A DNA stretch of 64,000 bases from Georgenia thermotolerans (GTDB lineage Bacteria > Actinomycetota > Actinomycetes > Actinomycetales > Actinomycetaceae). The notes beneath the pieces were generated by a model. That model searched no databases, was not told the DNA's origin, and worked only from the letters and a program-made list of their open reading frames with translations. Location of the stretch: positions 1 to 64,000 of the forward strand of contig NZ_VUKF01000021.1 in the NCBI RefSeq assembly GCF_009193185.1, given 5' to 3'. How positions within the stretch are numbered: position 1 is the stretch's first letter; each line of letters opens with the position of its first letter. The translations under genes and the position numbers were made by a program. This document shows, piece by piece, positions 22,279-31,395 of this stretch.

Positions 22279-23985
22279 ATGTCCTTCGCCGCACAGCTGG
22301 GATCACCCGCGCTGCGCATCGACGCGCGATGGGTCGACCTCGTCATCATCGTCGTCTACTTCGTGTTCGTCATCGGCATCGGCCTGGCGGCCCGGCGGCG
22401 GGTGTCCTCCTCGATCGACTTCTTCCTCTCGGGCCGCGCGCTGCCGGCCTGGGTGACGGGGCTGGCGTTCATCTCCGCCAACCTCGGCGCCGTCGAGATC
22501 ATGGGCATGTCCGCCAACGGCGCCCAGTACGGCATGCCGACGGTGCACTACTTCTGGATCGGCGCGGTCCCGGCCATGCTGTTCCTCGGCATCGTCATGA
22601 TGCCCTTCTACTACGGCTCCAAGGTGCGCTCGGTGCCGGAGTTCATGCTCCGCCGCTTCGGGATCGGCGCGCACCTGGTGAACTCGCTGAGCTTCGCCCT
22701 CGCCCAGCTGCTCATCGCCGGGGTCAACCTGTTCCTCCTCGGCAAGATCCTCAACGCCCTGCTCGGCGTGCCGCTGATCCTGTCCCTGGTGATCGCGGCC
22801 GCGATCGTGCTCAGCTACATCACCCTCGGCGGGCTCTCCGCCGCCATCTACAACGAGGTGCTGCAGTTCTTCGTCATCGTCGCCGGGCTGCTGCCGCTCA
22901 CGCTCGTCGGCCTGCACCGGGTGGGCGGCGTCAACGGCCTGGTCGCCGCGGTGACGGCGGGCCCGGGGGACGGGCAGCAGCTGCACTCCTGGCCGGCCAC
23001 CGAGCTGACCGGCTTCAGCTCGGACGTGATGTCGGTCATCGGCATCGTCTTCGGCCTCGGCTTCGTCCTCTCCTTCGGCTACTGGACGACGAACTTCGTC
23101 GAGGTGCAGCGGGCGATGGCGTCGGACTCGATCACCTCGGCCCGCAAGACGCCCATCATCGGCACCTTCCCGAAGATGTTCGTCCCGTTCATCGTCGTCA
23201 TCCCCGGCATGATCGCCGCGGTCCTCGTGCCGGCGCTGTCGGAGTACAAGGCCGCCCAGTACGCCGGCACCCCCTCGACCAGCGGGGTGACCTACAACGA
23301 CTCGATCCTGCTGCTCATGAAGGAGGTCCTGCCCAACGGGCTGCTGGGCCTGGCCATCGCGGGCCTGCTCGCGGCTTTCATGGCCGGCATGGCCGCCAAC
23401 GTCTCGGCCTTCAACACCGTCTTCACCCAGGACCTGTGGCAGGAGTACGTCGTCAAGGACCGCAGCGACGCCTACTACGTGCGCGCCGGCCGCATCGCCA
23501 CGATCCTCGCGTGCATCGTCGCGATCTTCACCGCCCTGATCGCGTCGAACTACCAGAACCTCATGGACTACCTGCAGACCCTCTTCGGGTTCTTCAACGC
23601 GCCGCTCTTCGCGACGTTCATCCTGGGCATGTTCTGGAAGCGCATGACGCCCGCCGCCGGCTGGTCCGGGCTGGTGCTCGGCACGCTCGCCGCCCTGACG
23701 GTCTTCATCCTCCACCAGGCGAACGTCATCACCCTGCCGGGGCAGGGCTCCGCGTTCGTCGCCGCCGGCGCGGCCTTCGTCGTCGACATCATCGTCAGCC
23801 TGGTCGTCTCCTCCTTCACCCGGCCCAAGCCGGAGGCGCAGCTCGTCGGGTTCGTCTACTCCCTGACGCCGAAGGAGAACCTGCGCGACGTCGTGTCCGT
23901 CCGGCTGCCGTGGTGGCGGCGCCCGGTGCCGCTCGCGGGCGTCTCGCTCGCGATGGTCATCATCCTCAACATCATCTTCGCCTGA
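22279..23985 (+). CDS. Sodium:solute symporter (SSS family)
   Basis: 568 aa with about 13-14 membrane helices; SSS-family features include the first-helix block DLVIIVVYFVFVIGIGLAARR, SSIDFFLSGRALPAW and the sodium-site region ISANLGAVEIMGMSANG, with GFGLGFVLSFGYWTTNFVEVQRAMA later. Similar proteins import sugars, carboxylates or vitamins; substrate cannot be told. Encoded 14 nt upstream of a small membrane protein with which it presumably works. RBS GAGGGAGC precedes ATG 22279. Confidence 0.88.
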   Translation: MSFAAQLGSPALRIDARWVDLVIIVVYFVFVIGIGLAARRRVSSSIDFFLSGRALPAWVTGLAFISANLGAVEIMGMSANGAQYGMPTVHYFWIGAVPAMLFLGIVMMPFYYGSKVRSVPEFMLRRFGIGAHLVNSLSFALAQLLIAGVNLFLLGKILNALLGVPLILSLVIAAAIVLSYITLGGLSAAIYNEVLQFFVIVAGLLPLTLVGLHRVGGVNGLVAAVTAGPGDGQQLHSWPATELTGFSSDVMSVIGIVFGLGFVLSFGYWTTNFVEVQRAMASDSITSARKTPIIGTFPKMFVPFIVVIPGMIAAVLVPALSEYKAAQYAGTPSTSGVTYNDSILLLMKEVLPNGLLGLAIAGLLAAFMAGMAANVSAFNTVFTQDLWQEYVVKDRSDAYYVRAGRIATILACIVAIFTALIASNYQNLMDYLQTLFGFFNAPLFATFILGMFWKRMTPAAGWSGLVLGTLAALTVFILHQANVITLPGQGSAFVAAGAAFVVDIIVSLVVSSFTRPKPEAQLVGFVYSLTPKENLRDVVSVRLPWWRRPVPLAGVSLAMVIILNIIFA

Positions 23986-23999
23986 CGGAGGAGCCGAGC

Positions 24000-24251
24000 A
24001 TGCAGAAGGAGAAGCGGAAGATCGGCGCGTTCGACATCCGCAACGTCATCGGGATCCTGCTGGGCTTCTACGGGGTCGTCCTCGTCGTCATGGGGCTCGT
24101 CGCCGACCCCGAGTACGCCAAGACCGGCGGCATCAACGCCAACCTCATCGCCGGCATCGCGCTGATCGTCGTCGCGGCGGTCTTCCTCCTGTGGGCCTGG
24201 CTGCGCCCGCTGGTGGTGCAGCGGGCGCCGGGCGAGGAGCCGCGCGCGTAG
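24000..24251 (+). CDS. Small two-helix membrane partner of the symporter
   Basis: 83 aa: basic N-terminus MQKEKRKIGAFDIRN, a helix GILLGFYGVVLVVMGLV, a short periplasmic loop, a second helix LIAGIALIVVAAVFLLWAWL and a short tail. Small hydrophobic partners commonly follow SSS or TRAP-like transporter genes in actinobacteria. ATG 24000 lies 6 nt after GGAGGAGCC... and 14 nt after the symporter stop, so co-expression is expected. Function beyond this is unknown. Confidence 0.8.
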   Translation: MQKEKRKIGAFDIRNVIGILLGFYGVVLVVMGLVADPEYAKTGGINANLIAGIALIVVAAVFLLWAWLRPLVVQRAPGEEPRA

Positions 24252-24281
24252 CGCCTCGTCGGCCGCCCTCGGCGCGGCGCC

Positions 24282-24287
24282 TATGCT
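24282..24287 (+). promoter_or_regulatory. Predicted -10 box of leaderless cofD
   Basis: TATGCT ends 6 nt before the GTG at 24294, and no Shine-Dalgarno sequence is visible, so the cofD mRNA probably begins at its start codon. Confidence 0.5.
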
Positions 24288-24293
24288 TCCTTC

Positions 24294-25220
24294 GTGCCCC
24301 CAGGTCCCACCGTCACCCTGCTCTCCGGCGGCGGCGGCGGCGCCAAGCTCGCCGAGGGGCTCGCGCGGGCGGTCGAGGACCTCACCGTCGTCGCCAACAC
24401 CGGCGACGACGCCGTCATCTACGGGCTGTCCATCAGCCCCGACCTCGACACCGTCATGTACACCCTCGCGGGGATGATCGATACCGAGAAGGGCTGGGGC
24501 GTCGACGGCGACACCTTCGCCACCCTCGGCGCGCTGGGCCGGCTGGGCATGGACACCTGGTTCACCCTGGGCGACCAGGACCTGGCCACCCACGTCCGGC
24601 GCACCGCGCTGCTGCGGGCCGGCGCGCGGCTCTCCGAGGTGACGGCGGAGCTCACCGCGGCCCTCGGCGTGCGGGCCCGGCTGCTGCCCATGACCGACGA
24701 CCGCGTCGCCACCCTGGTCGAGACCGACGCCGGGCTGCTGCCGTTCCAGGAGTACTTCGTCGCCCGCCGCCACCGCGACGCGGTGCGCTCGGTGGTGCTC
24801 GACGGCGTCGAGGCGGCGCGCCCCGCCCCCGGCGTGCTCGAGGCGCTGACGGCCGACGTCGTCGTGCTCGGCCCGTCCAACCCCTTCCTCAGCATCGGCC
24901 CGATCCTCGCCGTGCCCGGGGTGCGCGAGGCACTCGCCGCCACCCCCGCGCGCCGGGTCGCGGTCAGCCCCATCGTCGCCGGCCAGGCGCTCAAGGGCCC
25001 GGCCGCCGCCATGCTCGCCGCGCTGGGCCACGAGGTGTCCGCCCTGGGCGTGGCCCGGCTGTACGAGGGCCTGCTCGACGTCCTCGTCGTCGACGAGGCC
25101 GACGCCGCGCTCGCCCCGGCCATCCGCACCCTGGGCATGGACGTCGTGGTCACCCGGACCGTGCTGGGCGGCGCCGAGGACCGCGAGCGGCTCGCGCGCG
25201 AGCTGCTCGCCGCGGCGTGA
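24294..25220 (+). CDS. cofD: 2-phospho-L-lactate transferase (F420 biosynthesis)
   Basis: Transfers the activated phospholactyl/phosphoenolpyruvyl group to Fo, forming (dehydro-)F420-0. 308 aa, starting with LLSGGGGGAKLAEGL, then VVANTGDDAVIYGLSISPDLDTVMYTLAG and GPSNPFLSIGPILAVPG, all CofD hallmarks. GTG start 24294 appears leaderless. Its TGA overlaps the GTG of cofC. Presence of cofD and cofC shows the organism makes F420; cofE and cofGH are not in the window. Confidence 0.95.
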   Translation: MPPGPTVTLLSGGGGGAKLAEGLARAVEDLTVVANTGDDAVIYGLSISPDLDTVMYTLAGMIDTEKGWGVDGDTFATLGALGRLGMDTWFTLGDQDLATHVRRTALLRAGARLSEVTAELTAALGVRARLLPMTDDRVATLVETDAGLLPFQEYFVARRHRDAVRSVVLDGVEAARPAPGVLEALTADVVVLGPSNPFLSIGPILAVPGVREALAATPARRVAVSPIVAGQALKGPAAAMLAALGHEVSALGVARLYEGLLDVLVVDEADAALAPAIRTLGMDVVVTRTVLGGAEDRERLARELLAAA

Positions 25221-25894
25221 CCCCGGACGCCGTGACCGACCGGCCGGGGACCGAGGCCCTGCGCCCGCGGGCGGGCGCCGTCGCCGTCGTCCCGCTGCGC
25301 GCGGGCGGGAAGACCCGCCTGGCGGGCGTGCTCGGCGCCGCCGAGCGGGAACGGCTCGTCACCGTGCTGGCCCGGCACGTCGTCACCGCGCTGCTGGCCG
25401 AGGTGCCGGTGCTCGTGGTCACCGGCGACCCCGGCTTCGCCGCCCGGGCGCTCGGGCCGGACCCGCGGCTGCGCCTCGTGCCCCAGCCGGCGGACCGGCC
25501 CGGCCTCAACGCCGCCGTCGCCCTGGGCCGGGAGGCCGCGGTCGCGGCCGGCGCCGGCCGGGTCCTCGTGGCCCACGCGGACCTGCCGCTGCTGACGCCC
25601 GCCGACGTCCGGGCGCTGCTCGCCCCCGCCGCGCCGGTGGTCCTGGCCCCCGACCGCGCCGGGGAGGGCACCAACGCGCTGGTGCTGGACGCCGGCGCGC
25701 GCGGCTTCGCGTTCCGCTTCGGCCCGGGCAGCCGCGCCGCGCACGCCGCCGAGGCGGCCCGCCTGGGCCTGGGTGTGCAGCTCGTGCGCCGGCCGGGCAC
25801 GGCGGCCGACCTCGACACCCCCGAGGACTGGGCCGCGCTGCCCGGCGACGTGCGGGACCGGCTGCGCTCCGCCGTCGTGAGCCTGCGCCGCTAG
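25217..25894 (+). CDS. cofC: 2-phospholactate/PEP guanylyltransferase (F420 biosynthesis)
   Basis: 225 aa nucleotidyltransferase making the GDP-activated phospholactate or PEP used by CofD. Visible: VVPLRAGGKTRLAGVLG near residue 20 (GTP loop), VLVAHADLPLLTPADV with the metal Asp near 120, and DLDTPEDW at the end. The frame is open upstream through cofD, but the GTG at 25217 overlapping the cofD stop is clearly the start. It converges with the nitroreductase gene with one base between the stops. Confidence 0.93.
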   Translation: MTPDAVTDRPGTEALRPRAGAVAVVPLRAGGKTRLAGVLGAAERERLVTVLARHVVTALLAEVPVLVVTGDPGFAARALGPDPRLRLVPQPADRPGLNAAVALGREAAVAAGAGRVLVAHADLPLLTPADVRALLAPAAPVVLAPDRAGEGTNALVLDAGARGFAFRFGPGSRAAHAAEAARLGLGVQLVRRPGTAADLDTPEDWAALPGDVRDRLRSAVVSLRR

Positions 25895-25895
25895 C

Positions 25896-26513
25896 TCACC
25901 ACCGGCCGCGGTGGACGACCTCCGCGGCCGGGCGCCGCGGGCGCGAGGCGGCCGAGCCACGGGCGGGGGCCGGCGCGGGGTGGCCGACCGTGACGGCGCC
26001 GACCGGGGCGTGGTCGCCGGGCACGCCGAACTCCGCGCGCAGGGCGTCCACCCGCCCGGGCGGGACGCCGAAGAAGCAGGCGCCCAGCCCCTCGTCGACG
26101 GCGGTCTGCAGGAGGAGCAGGGACGCCATGCCGGCGTCCACCCACCAGTAGGGCGCCGCCCAGCGCGCCTCGTCCCGGTCGGTCCAGCCCTTGTCCGGCT
26201 CGGCGTAGCGGTCCAAGTAGGCGTTCCTGGAGGTCAGCACGACGACGACCACCGGCGCGGTCCGCATGCCGGTGAGCCAGGCGTCCGGCCGGGCCAGGCG
26301 CTCCGGCGGGGTGGCGGCGGCCCAGAAGCGCTCGACGTCGGCGGGCCGGTCGAGCACGAGGAAGGCCCACCCCTGGCTGAAACCGGCGCTGGGGGCGCGG
26401 ACGGCGTTGCGCAGCAGCCGGTCCACCGCCTCCGGGGCGACGGGGTCGGGGGAGTAGCGGCGCACCATGCGGCGCCGGCGGACGACCTCCTGGAACTCCA
26501 TGAGGCCGATCAT
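25896..26513 (-). CDS. Nitroreductase-family protein next to cofCD
   Basis: 205 aa: FQEVVRRRRMVRRYSPDPV at the N-terminus, APSAGFSQGWAFLVL (flavin-binding) and DAGMASLLLLQTAVDEGLGACFFGVP, typical of nitroreductase flavoproteins. In actinobacterial FbiB a domain of this family reduces dehydro-F420-0, so this separate protein beside cofC could do that job; it is on the opposite strand, which weakens the link. Start ATG 26513 (or 26501). The last ~25 residues are Arg/Pro/Ala-rich and not part of the fold. Confidence 0.8.
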   Translation of the reverse strand: MIGLMEFQEVVRRRRMVRRYSPDPVAPEAVDRLLRNAVRAPSAGFSQGWAFLVLDRPADVERFWAAATPPERLARPDAWLTGMRTAPVVVVVLTSRNAYLDRYAEPDKGWTDRDEARWAAPYWWVDAGMASLLLLQTAVDEGLGACFFGVPPGRVDALRAEFGVPGDHAPVGAVTVGHPAPAPARGSAASRPRRPAAEVVHRGRW

Positions 26514-26634
26514 CCCCGCCGCCCCGCACCCGCGGGCCGCACCGCGCCGGGCTCCGGGAAGGGAGGCCCGGGGCGGGAAGGACGGGGTGAGGCGGGAAGG
26601 GAAGCCCTGGGCGGGGCTCCGGGGGCCGGCGGCC

Positions 26635-27216
26635 TCAGGCCACGAGCACCGGGCGCAGCGGCTCGGGCAGCAGGTCGACCATGGCGTCGACGGTCTCGCG
26701 GATGTCGAGCGTGTCGTCGGCCAGGGCGGCCTCGACGAGGCCGTAGCAGCCGTACCCGAGGGCGCCGGCGAGGGCGTCGGGGGCCATCGCGAGGTGCTCG
26801 CCCCGTGCCGCCGCGGCGAGGAGGGCGGCGTGCGCGGCGGCCGTGAGCCGCTCGCACAGCAGCCGCTGCACCGCCGGGTCGCCGCGCTCGGTGAGGATGT
26901 GGCGGTAGACGTGCCGGTTGCCGGCCGCCTGCTCGAGCACGGCGGTGAGCCAGCCGGCGAATCCGCCCTCCGCCGTGATCGCCGGGTCGTCGATGCGCGC
27001 GAGCAGCCCGGTCACCAGGCAGCGGCCGAGGTCCGAGACCGTCGCGAAGTGCTTGTAGAACGTGGTGCGGTGCACCCCGGCGGTGCGGCACAGGGTGGAG
27101 ATGTCGATCTCGGCGACCGGCGTGCTCCCCGCCAGCTCCAGGAGGGCGTGGCGCAGCGCGAGGACGGTGCGGCGGGTGCGGGGGTCGACGTGCTCGGCGT
27201 GCATGCCCCCCATCAT
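26635..27216 (-). CDS. TetR-family transcriptional regulator
   Basis: 193 aa with an N-terminal TetR DNA-binding domain (RRTVLALRHALLELAG...EIDISTLCRTAGVHRTTFYKHFATVSDLGRC, residues ~13-60) and an all-helical C-terminal ligand domain. Divergent from sppA across ~115 bp. Near its start the intergenic DNA contains imperfect dyads such as GCGG-TGT-CCGC, a possible self-operator. Effector unknown. Start could be any of the ATG codons at 27216, 27213 or 27204. Confidence 0.85.
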   Translation of the reverse strand: MMGGMHAEHVDPRTRRTVLALRHALLELAGSTPVAEIDISTLCRTAGVHRTTFYKHFATVSDLGRCLVTGLLARIDDPAITAEGGFAGWLTAVLEQAAGNRHVYRHILTERGDPAVQRLLCERLTAAAHAALLAAAARGEHLAMAPDALAGALGYGCYGLVEAALADDTLDIRETVDAMVDLLPEPLRPVLVA

Positions 27217-27319
27217 GGCGTAAACCGAAGGCGGTGTCCGCTAAAGGTGTGATTTGTTTAGACGAATGTCGTCCGGTACCCCGGGGACCGGATCCCTCCA
27301 GGGGGCGCCGGGGCCCGGC

Positions 27320-27325
27320 TACCCT
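27320..27325 (+). promoter_or_regulatory. Predicted -10 box of leaderless sppA
   Basis: TACCCT ends 7 nt before the ATG at 27333 with no Shine-Dalgarno sequence between, fitting a leaderless transcript. Confidence 0.45.
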
Positions 27326-27332
27326 GTTCGCC

Positions 27333-28961
27333 ATGCCGCGCCTGCCGGAGCTGCCGCGCCTGCCCGAGCTCGTCCGCGTCGCCCTCGGGCGCGACTCGGC
27401 AGGCGACGGCCCGGACTGGGTGGTCCTCGACCTGCACGGCAGCTATCCCACCCACCGCGCCGCGGGCGGCGTGCAGGCGCTGCTGCAGCGCACCGAGACC
27501 TTCGAGGCGCTCGCCGCCCGGCTCGAGCGCCTCGGCGACGCCGGCTGGGTGCGCGGGGTCCTCGTGCGTGTCTCCGGCCTGACGGCGGGGCTGGCGACGT
27601 CGTCCGCGATCGGCGGCCTGCTCGGTCGCCTCGTCGGGAAGACCCGGGTGGTCGGGTACCTGCCGCAAGTCTCGATGCGCAGCCTGCTGGTCACCGCGCG
27701 CCTCACCGAGGTGGTCGCGCCGGAGTCGGCCGAGGTCGCCGTCCCCGGGTTCGCCGCCGAGCAGACGTTCTTCGGCTCGTTCCTCAGCCGCAAGGGCATC
27801 GCGTTCGAGAACCTGCGCATCCGGGAGTACAAGTCGGCGCTGACGCCGTACTCCCAGGACCGCATGGACGAGTACAACCGCGAGCAGCTCACCGCCTACA
27901 TCGCCTCCGCCGAGGAGAGCTGGCTCGCGGCGGTCGCCGACGCCCGCGGCGCGGACCGGACGACGGCGGGCGGCTGGTTCGACGCCGACTTCACCAGCGC
28001 CCGGCAGCTCCTCGACGCGGGGCTGATCACCCGCATCGCCTACGACGACGAGATCGCCACCCCGGTGGAGCAGCACTGGGTGCGCGCCCTCGAGCTCATG
28101 CGGCCGCAGCTGTCCGCGCGCAGGCTGACCCGCAAGGCCACCGGGGTCGCCGTCGTGCCGGTCGTGGGGATCATCGTCACGGGGCGGAGCCGCGGCGGCC
28201 CGCCGGTGCCGATCCTCGGCGGCCCGCAGGCGGGCGCGGACACCGTCGTCGCCGCGCTGCGACGGGCCCAGCGCGACGACAAGGTCGGCGCGATCGTGCT
28301 CTTCGTCGACTCCGGCGGCGGCTCCGCCCTCGCCTCGGACCTCATCGCCCGGGCCGTGGCGACCAGCCCCAAGCCCGTCGTCGCCGTCATGGGCGAGGTC
28401 GCCGGCTCGGGCGGGTACTACGTGCTCGCCCCGGCCGCCCACGTCGTCGCCAGCCCGTTCACCCTCACCGGCAGCATCGGCGTGGTGGTCGGCAAGCCGG
28501 TGCTCGCCCAGTTCAACGAGCGCCACGGGCTCAACCCCGAGGCGGTGGGCCGGGAGCGGGCGCTGTTCGCCAGCCCCGCCCGCGCCTTCAGCGACGACCA
28601 GCGCGCCTGGGCCGAACGCATGATGCGGGAGGTCTACGACCGGTTCGTGGCGCGGGTGGCGGCCGGCCGCGGCCTGAGCCCCGAGCGGGTCGACGAGATC
28701 GGCCGGGGCCGCATCTGGAGCGGCCGCGACGCCCTCGAGGTCGGCCTGGTCGACGAGCTCGGGGACCTCGAGGCCGGCCTCGCCGCGGCCCGGCGCCTGG
28801 CCGGGCTGCCCGACGACGCGCCGGTGCACACCGTGCGCGCGCCGCTCGCCCTGCCCGGGACGCCGACGTTCGCCGAGCCGGCCGCCCCGCTGGCCGGGCT
28901 GTGGCCCTTCGGCCAGGAGCAGGTGCTGACCTGGCTGGACCGGTCGGTCACCATCCGCTGA
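27333..28961 (+). CDS. sppA: Signal peptide peptidase SppA-like serine protease (S49)
   Basis: 542 aa with two tandem S49 domains as in long E. coli-type SppA. The predicted nucleophile is Ser359 in GEVAGSGGYYVLAP, and the general base is Lys167 in REYKSALTPYSQD; the N-terminal domain carries the lysine and the C-terminal one the serine, as expected. Degrades leftover signal peptides in or at the membrane. No clear N-terminal membrane anchor is visible, which is unusual for the long form. ATG 27333 is chosen because of the -10 spacing; the frame extends 99 nt upstream. Confidence 0.88.
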   Translation: MPRLPELPRLPELVRVALGRDSAGDGPDWVVLDLHGSYPTHRAAGGVQALLQRTETFEALAARLERLGDAGWVRGVLVRVSGLTAGLATSSAIGGLLGRLVGKTRVVGYLPQVSMRSLLVTARLTEVVAPESAEVAVPGFAAEQTFFGSFLSRKGIAFENLRIREYKSALTPYSQDRMDEYNREQLTAYIASAEESWLAAVADARGADRTTAGGWFDADFTSARQLLDAGLITRIAYDDEIATPVEQHWVRALELMRPQLSARRLTRKATGVAVVPVVGIIVTGRSRGGPPVPILGGPQAGADTVVAALRRAQRDDKVGAIVLFVDSGGGSALASDLIARAVATSPKPVVAVMGEVAGSGGYYVLAPAAHVVASPFTLTGSIGVVVGKPVLAQFNERHGLNPEAVGRERALFASPARAFSDDQRAWAERMMREVYDRFVARVAAGRGLSPERVDEIGRGRIWSGRDALEVGLVDELGDLEAGLAAARRLAGLPDDAPVHTVRAPLALPGTPTFAEPAAPLAGLWPFGQEQVLTWLDRSVTIR

Positions 28962-29012
28962 ACGCGGCCCCGCGGGACCGCGCCGACGCCGGGCCGCTCC
29001 GCTCCCCGGCCG

Positions 29013-29444
29013 CTACTCGAAGACGACCGTGCCGTCGGGCTCCAGGCGCCAGCCGGGGTTGTGCGCGATCTCCCAGATCACCCCGTTGGGGTCCTGGACG
29101 TGGCCGTGGAAGATGCCGCCGAAGTCGCTCTGCGTCGGCTGCTTGAGCACCGTCCCGCCCGCGGCGACCATCTTCTCCACCGTGGCCCGCACCCGCTCGG
29201 GGCTGTCGACGTTGTGGGAGAGCATGAGGCCCGAGACGTCGGTGCCGAGCACGGCGCCGCCGAGGTCCTGGACGAACTTGTCCGCCTGGAACAGCCCGAG
29301 CACCAGGCCGGGCGCCACCTGGAAGAAGATGATCTCCTCCGGCACGTCCATGAGCGGCTCCCAGCCCAGCCCGTCCTGGTAGAAGCGGCGCCCGGCGTCG
29401 AGATCCTTGGTGGCGACCGTGATGAAGTGGATCCGCTGGCTCAT
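29013..29444 (-). CDS. VOC-family (glyoxalase-like) protein
   Basis: 143 aa single vicinal-oxygen-chelate unit: RIHFITVATKDLDAGRRFYQDGLGWEP and FHGHVQDPNGVIWEIAHNPGW at the C-terminus, the usual DPxGxxWE signature. Family members bind metals or hydrophobic ligands and include lyases, dioxygenases and resistance proteins; no specific substrate is suggested by the neighbours. ATG 29444 follows GAGGAGCACACC. Monocistronic and convergent with sppA. Confidence 0.85.
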   Translation of the reverse strand: MSQRIHFITVATKDLDAGRRFYQDGLGWEPLMDVPEEIIFFQVAPGLVLGLFQADKFVQDLGGAVLGTDVSGLMLSHNVDSPERVRATVEKMVAAGGTVLKQPTQSDFGGIFHGHVQDPNGVIWEIAHNPGWRLEPDGTVVFE

Positions 29445-29624
29445 GGTGTGCTCCTCGGCGCGGGTCGGGTCCTTCCATCATCGCCGAGGCGGCCGGGTCG
29501 GGGGCGGCTTGCGGCGTCGTCGTTCCCGACGGCGGGAGCGACGGTCCCGTGCGCGGGTGTCCCGGCGGCGGGCGCGCCCGCCCGGTGGCAGACTGCTCGC
29601 GCCACGCACCACCGGGAGGGCGTC

Positions 29625-30470
29625 ATGTCGAACGTCGACCGCCGCCAGCTCGGACACACCGGCGGCCCCATGGAGGACGAGCTCGAGGAGGCCTTCGACC
29701 GGCAGCTGGGCGAGGGGGTGCAGCGGCTGCACCGCCCGTGGCGGGAGATCCTGGTGACGGGATTCTTCGGCGGCACCGAGGTCGCCATCGGGATCCTGGC
29801 GTTCCTGCTCGTGCTCGAGCAGACCGACAGCCACCTGCTCGCCGGGCTGGCGTTCTCGATCGGCTTCCTCGCCCTGCTCCTCGGCCACAGCGAGCTGTTC
29901 ACCGAGGGCTTTCTCATCCCGGTGCTCACGGTGGCCGCCCGCCGGGCGAGCTGGGCGCAGATGCTCAAGCTGTGGGGCGGGACCCTGGCGGCCAACCTCG
30001 TGGGCGGCTGGCTCATGATGTGGCTGATCGTCGCCGGTTTCCCCAGCCTGGCGGCGCCCCTGGTGGGGTCGGGCAGCCACTTCGCCATGGCCCCGCTGTC
30101 GGTCCAGTCGCTCAGCCTCGCCGTCCTCGCGGGTGCGGTCATCACGCTCATGACGCGGATGCAGCACGGCACCGACTCCATGCCGGCGAAGATCGCCGCG
30201 GCCGTCGCGGCGGCCTTCCTGCTCGCCGGCGGGCAGCTCTTCCACTCCGTCCTCGACTCGCTGCTCATCTTCGGTGCCCTGCACACCGGCGAGGCGGGGT
30301 TCGGCTACGGCCAGTGGGCCCAGTGGTTCGCCTACACGGTGGTCGGCAACGTCGTCGGCGGGCTGGGGCTGGTCACCCTGCTGCGGCTGGTGCGCAGCAA
30401 GGAAAGGCTGCAGATGGAGTGGTCCAGCGTGCGTGGCGAGCAGGAGCAGCGGGGCGAGCCGGGCAGCTGA
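29625..30470 (+). CDS. Formate/nitrite transporter (FNT)-family channel
   Basis: 281 aa. A cytosolic N-terminus of ~45 residues is followed by six membrane helices (TEVAIGILAFLLVL, FSIGFLALLLGHSELFTEGFLIPVL, LWGGTLAANLVGGWLMMWL, and three more), matching FocA/NirC-type pentameric channels and their YfdC-like relatives with the LFTEGF motif. Likely a conduit for a small monovalent acid. ATG 29625 is preceded by GGGAGGG; the frame is open upstream without family similarity. No formate or nitrite enzyme is adjacent. Confidence 0.85.
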   Translation: MSNVDRRQLGHTGGPMEDELEEAFDRQLGEGVQRLHRPWREILVTGFFGGTEVAIGILAFLLVLEQTDSHLLAGLAFSIGFLALLLGHSELFTEGFLIPVLTVAARRASWAQMLKLWGGTLAANLVGGWLMMWLIVAGFPSLAAPLVGSGSHFAMAPLSVQSLSLAVLAGAVITLMTRMQHGTDSMPAKIAAAVAAAFLLAGGQLFHSVLDSLLIFGALHTGEAGFGYGQWAQWFAYTVVGNVVGGLGLVTLLRLVRSKERLQMEWSSVRGEQEQRGEPGS

Positions 30471-30530
30471 TGCAGGAACGGCGGGGCGAGCCGGCGAGCT
30501 GGCGCCGTCGGCCGACCGGCCCCGCCGGCG

Positions 30531-31355
30531 TCAGGCCAGCTGGTCGAGGTAGACCCCGCCGCTGACCGTGGTGGCCCGGACCGCGACGAAGTCCTGACCC
30601 TCGGCGGGCCGGCCGGCGCCCTCGAGGGTGGAGACCACCTTGCCGCTGACGCTGCTGACGTCGGTCCACACCGGGATGCCGCGCGGGACGCCGACCCGGA
30701 CGTCGCCGGAGACGGCCTTGGCCCGGACCTCGCCGCGGCGCACGGCAGCGACGGTGATGTCGCCGGACGCGGTCGTCAGCCGGGCGTCGGAGCGGGCGTC
30801 GCGCAGCTGGATCTCGCCGGAGGCGGTGCGCGCGACGACGTCGCCGTCCGTCTGGCCCAGGACGACGTCGCCCGAGGCGGTACTGATGCTGACGCTGCCG
30901 CCGGCGTGCTCGACCCGGACGTCGCCCGAGCCCGACCGCACCCGCAGGTCGCCGAGCGCCGCGCCGATGGCCACCTCCCCGGAGCCGCTCTCGACGACGG
31001 CGGCGCCGCGCAGCTCGGCGAGGCGGACGTCCCCGGAGCCCGTGCGCACCCGGGTCTGGCCGAGCGAGCCGGTCGTGAGCAGGTCGCCGGAGCCGAGCTT
31101 GCTGGCCAGCGTGCTGCCCGCGGGCAGGTCCACGGTCACCGCGAGGTCGCGGAACGTGCCGAGGAAGTCCATCCAGCGCCGGGGCGCGAGGATGGTGACC
31201 TGGTCGCCGTGGTGGTCCACGCTCACCTGGTCGGCGTCGCGGCCCTCGACGGTCACCGTGGTCTCGGTGACCTCGCCGGCGCGGACGGTGAGGCGGCCGG
31301 CGCCGAGCTCGACGTAGAGCTCGACGGGGCGGGGGGTGGGGAACGCCTGGTGCAT
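30531..31355 (-). CDS. DUF4097-family beta-repeat protein
   Basis: 274 aa built from repeating short strands of the type G-S-G-D-V-x-x (TGSLGQTRVRTGSGDVRLAELRG and following), the DUF4097 beta-helix pattern. No signal peptide or membrane helix is visible, so it is probably cytosolic. Downstream of an RHH-regulator gene with 40 nt between them, so likely one operon under the 20-bp palindrome at 31893-31912. This gene pair is common in actinobacteria; function is unknown. Confidence 0.8.
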   Translation of the reverse strand: MHQAFPTPRPVELYVELGAGRLTVRAGEVTETTVTVEGRDADQVSVDHHGDQVTILAPRRWMDFLGTFRDLAVTVDLPAGSTLASKLGSGDLLTTGSLGQTRVRTGSGDVRLAELRGAAVVESGSGEVAIGAALGDLRVRSGSGDVRVEHAGGSVSISTASGDVVLGQTDGDVVARTASGEIQLRDARSDARLTTASGDITVAAVRRGEVRAKAVSGDVRVGVPRGIPVWTDVSSVSGKVVSTLEGAGRPAEGQDFVAVRATTVSGGVYLDQLA

Positions 31356-31395
31356 GGTGTCTCCTTCTCGCCGGCCGGTCGGCCGGGTGGTGGGG

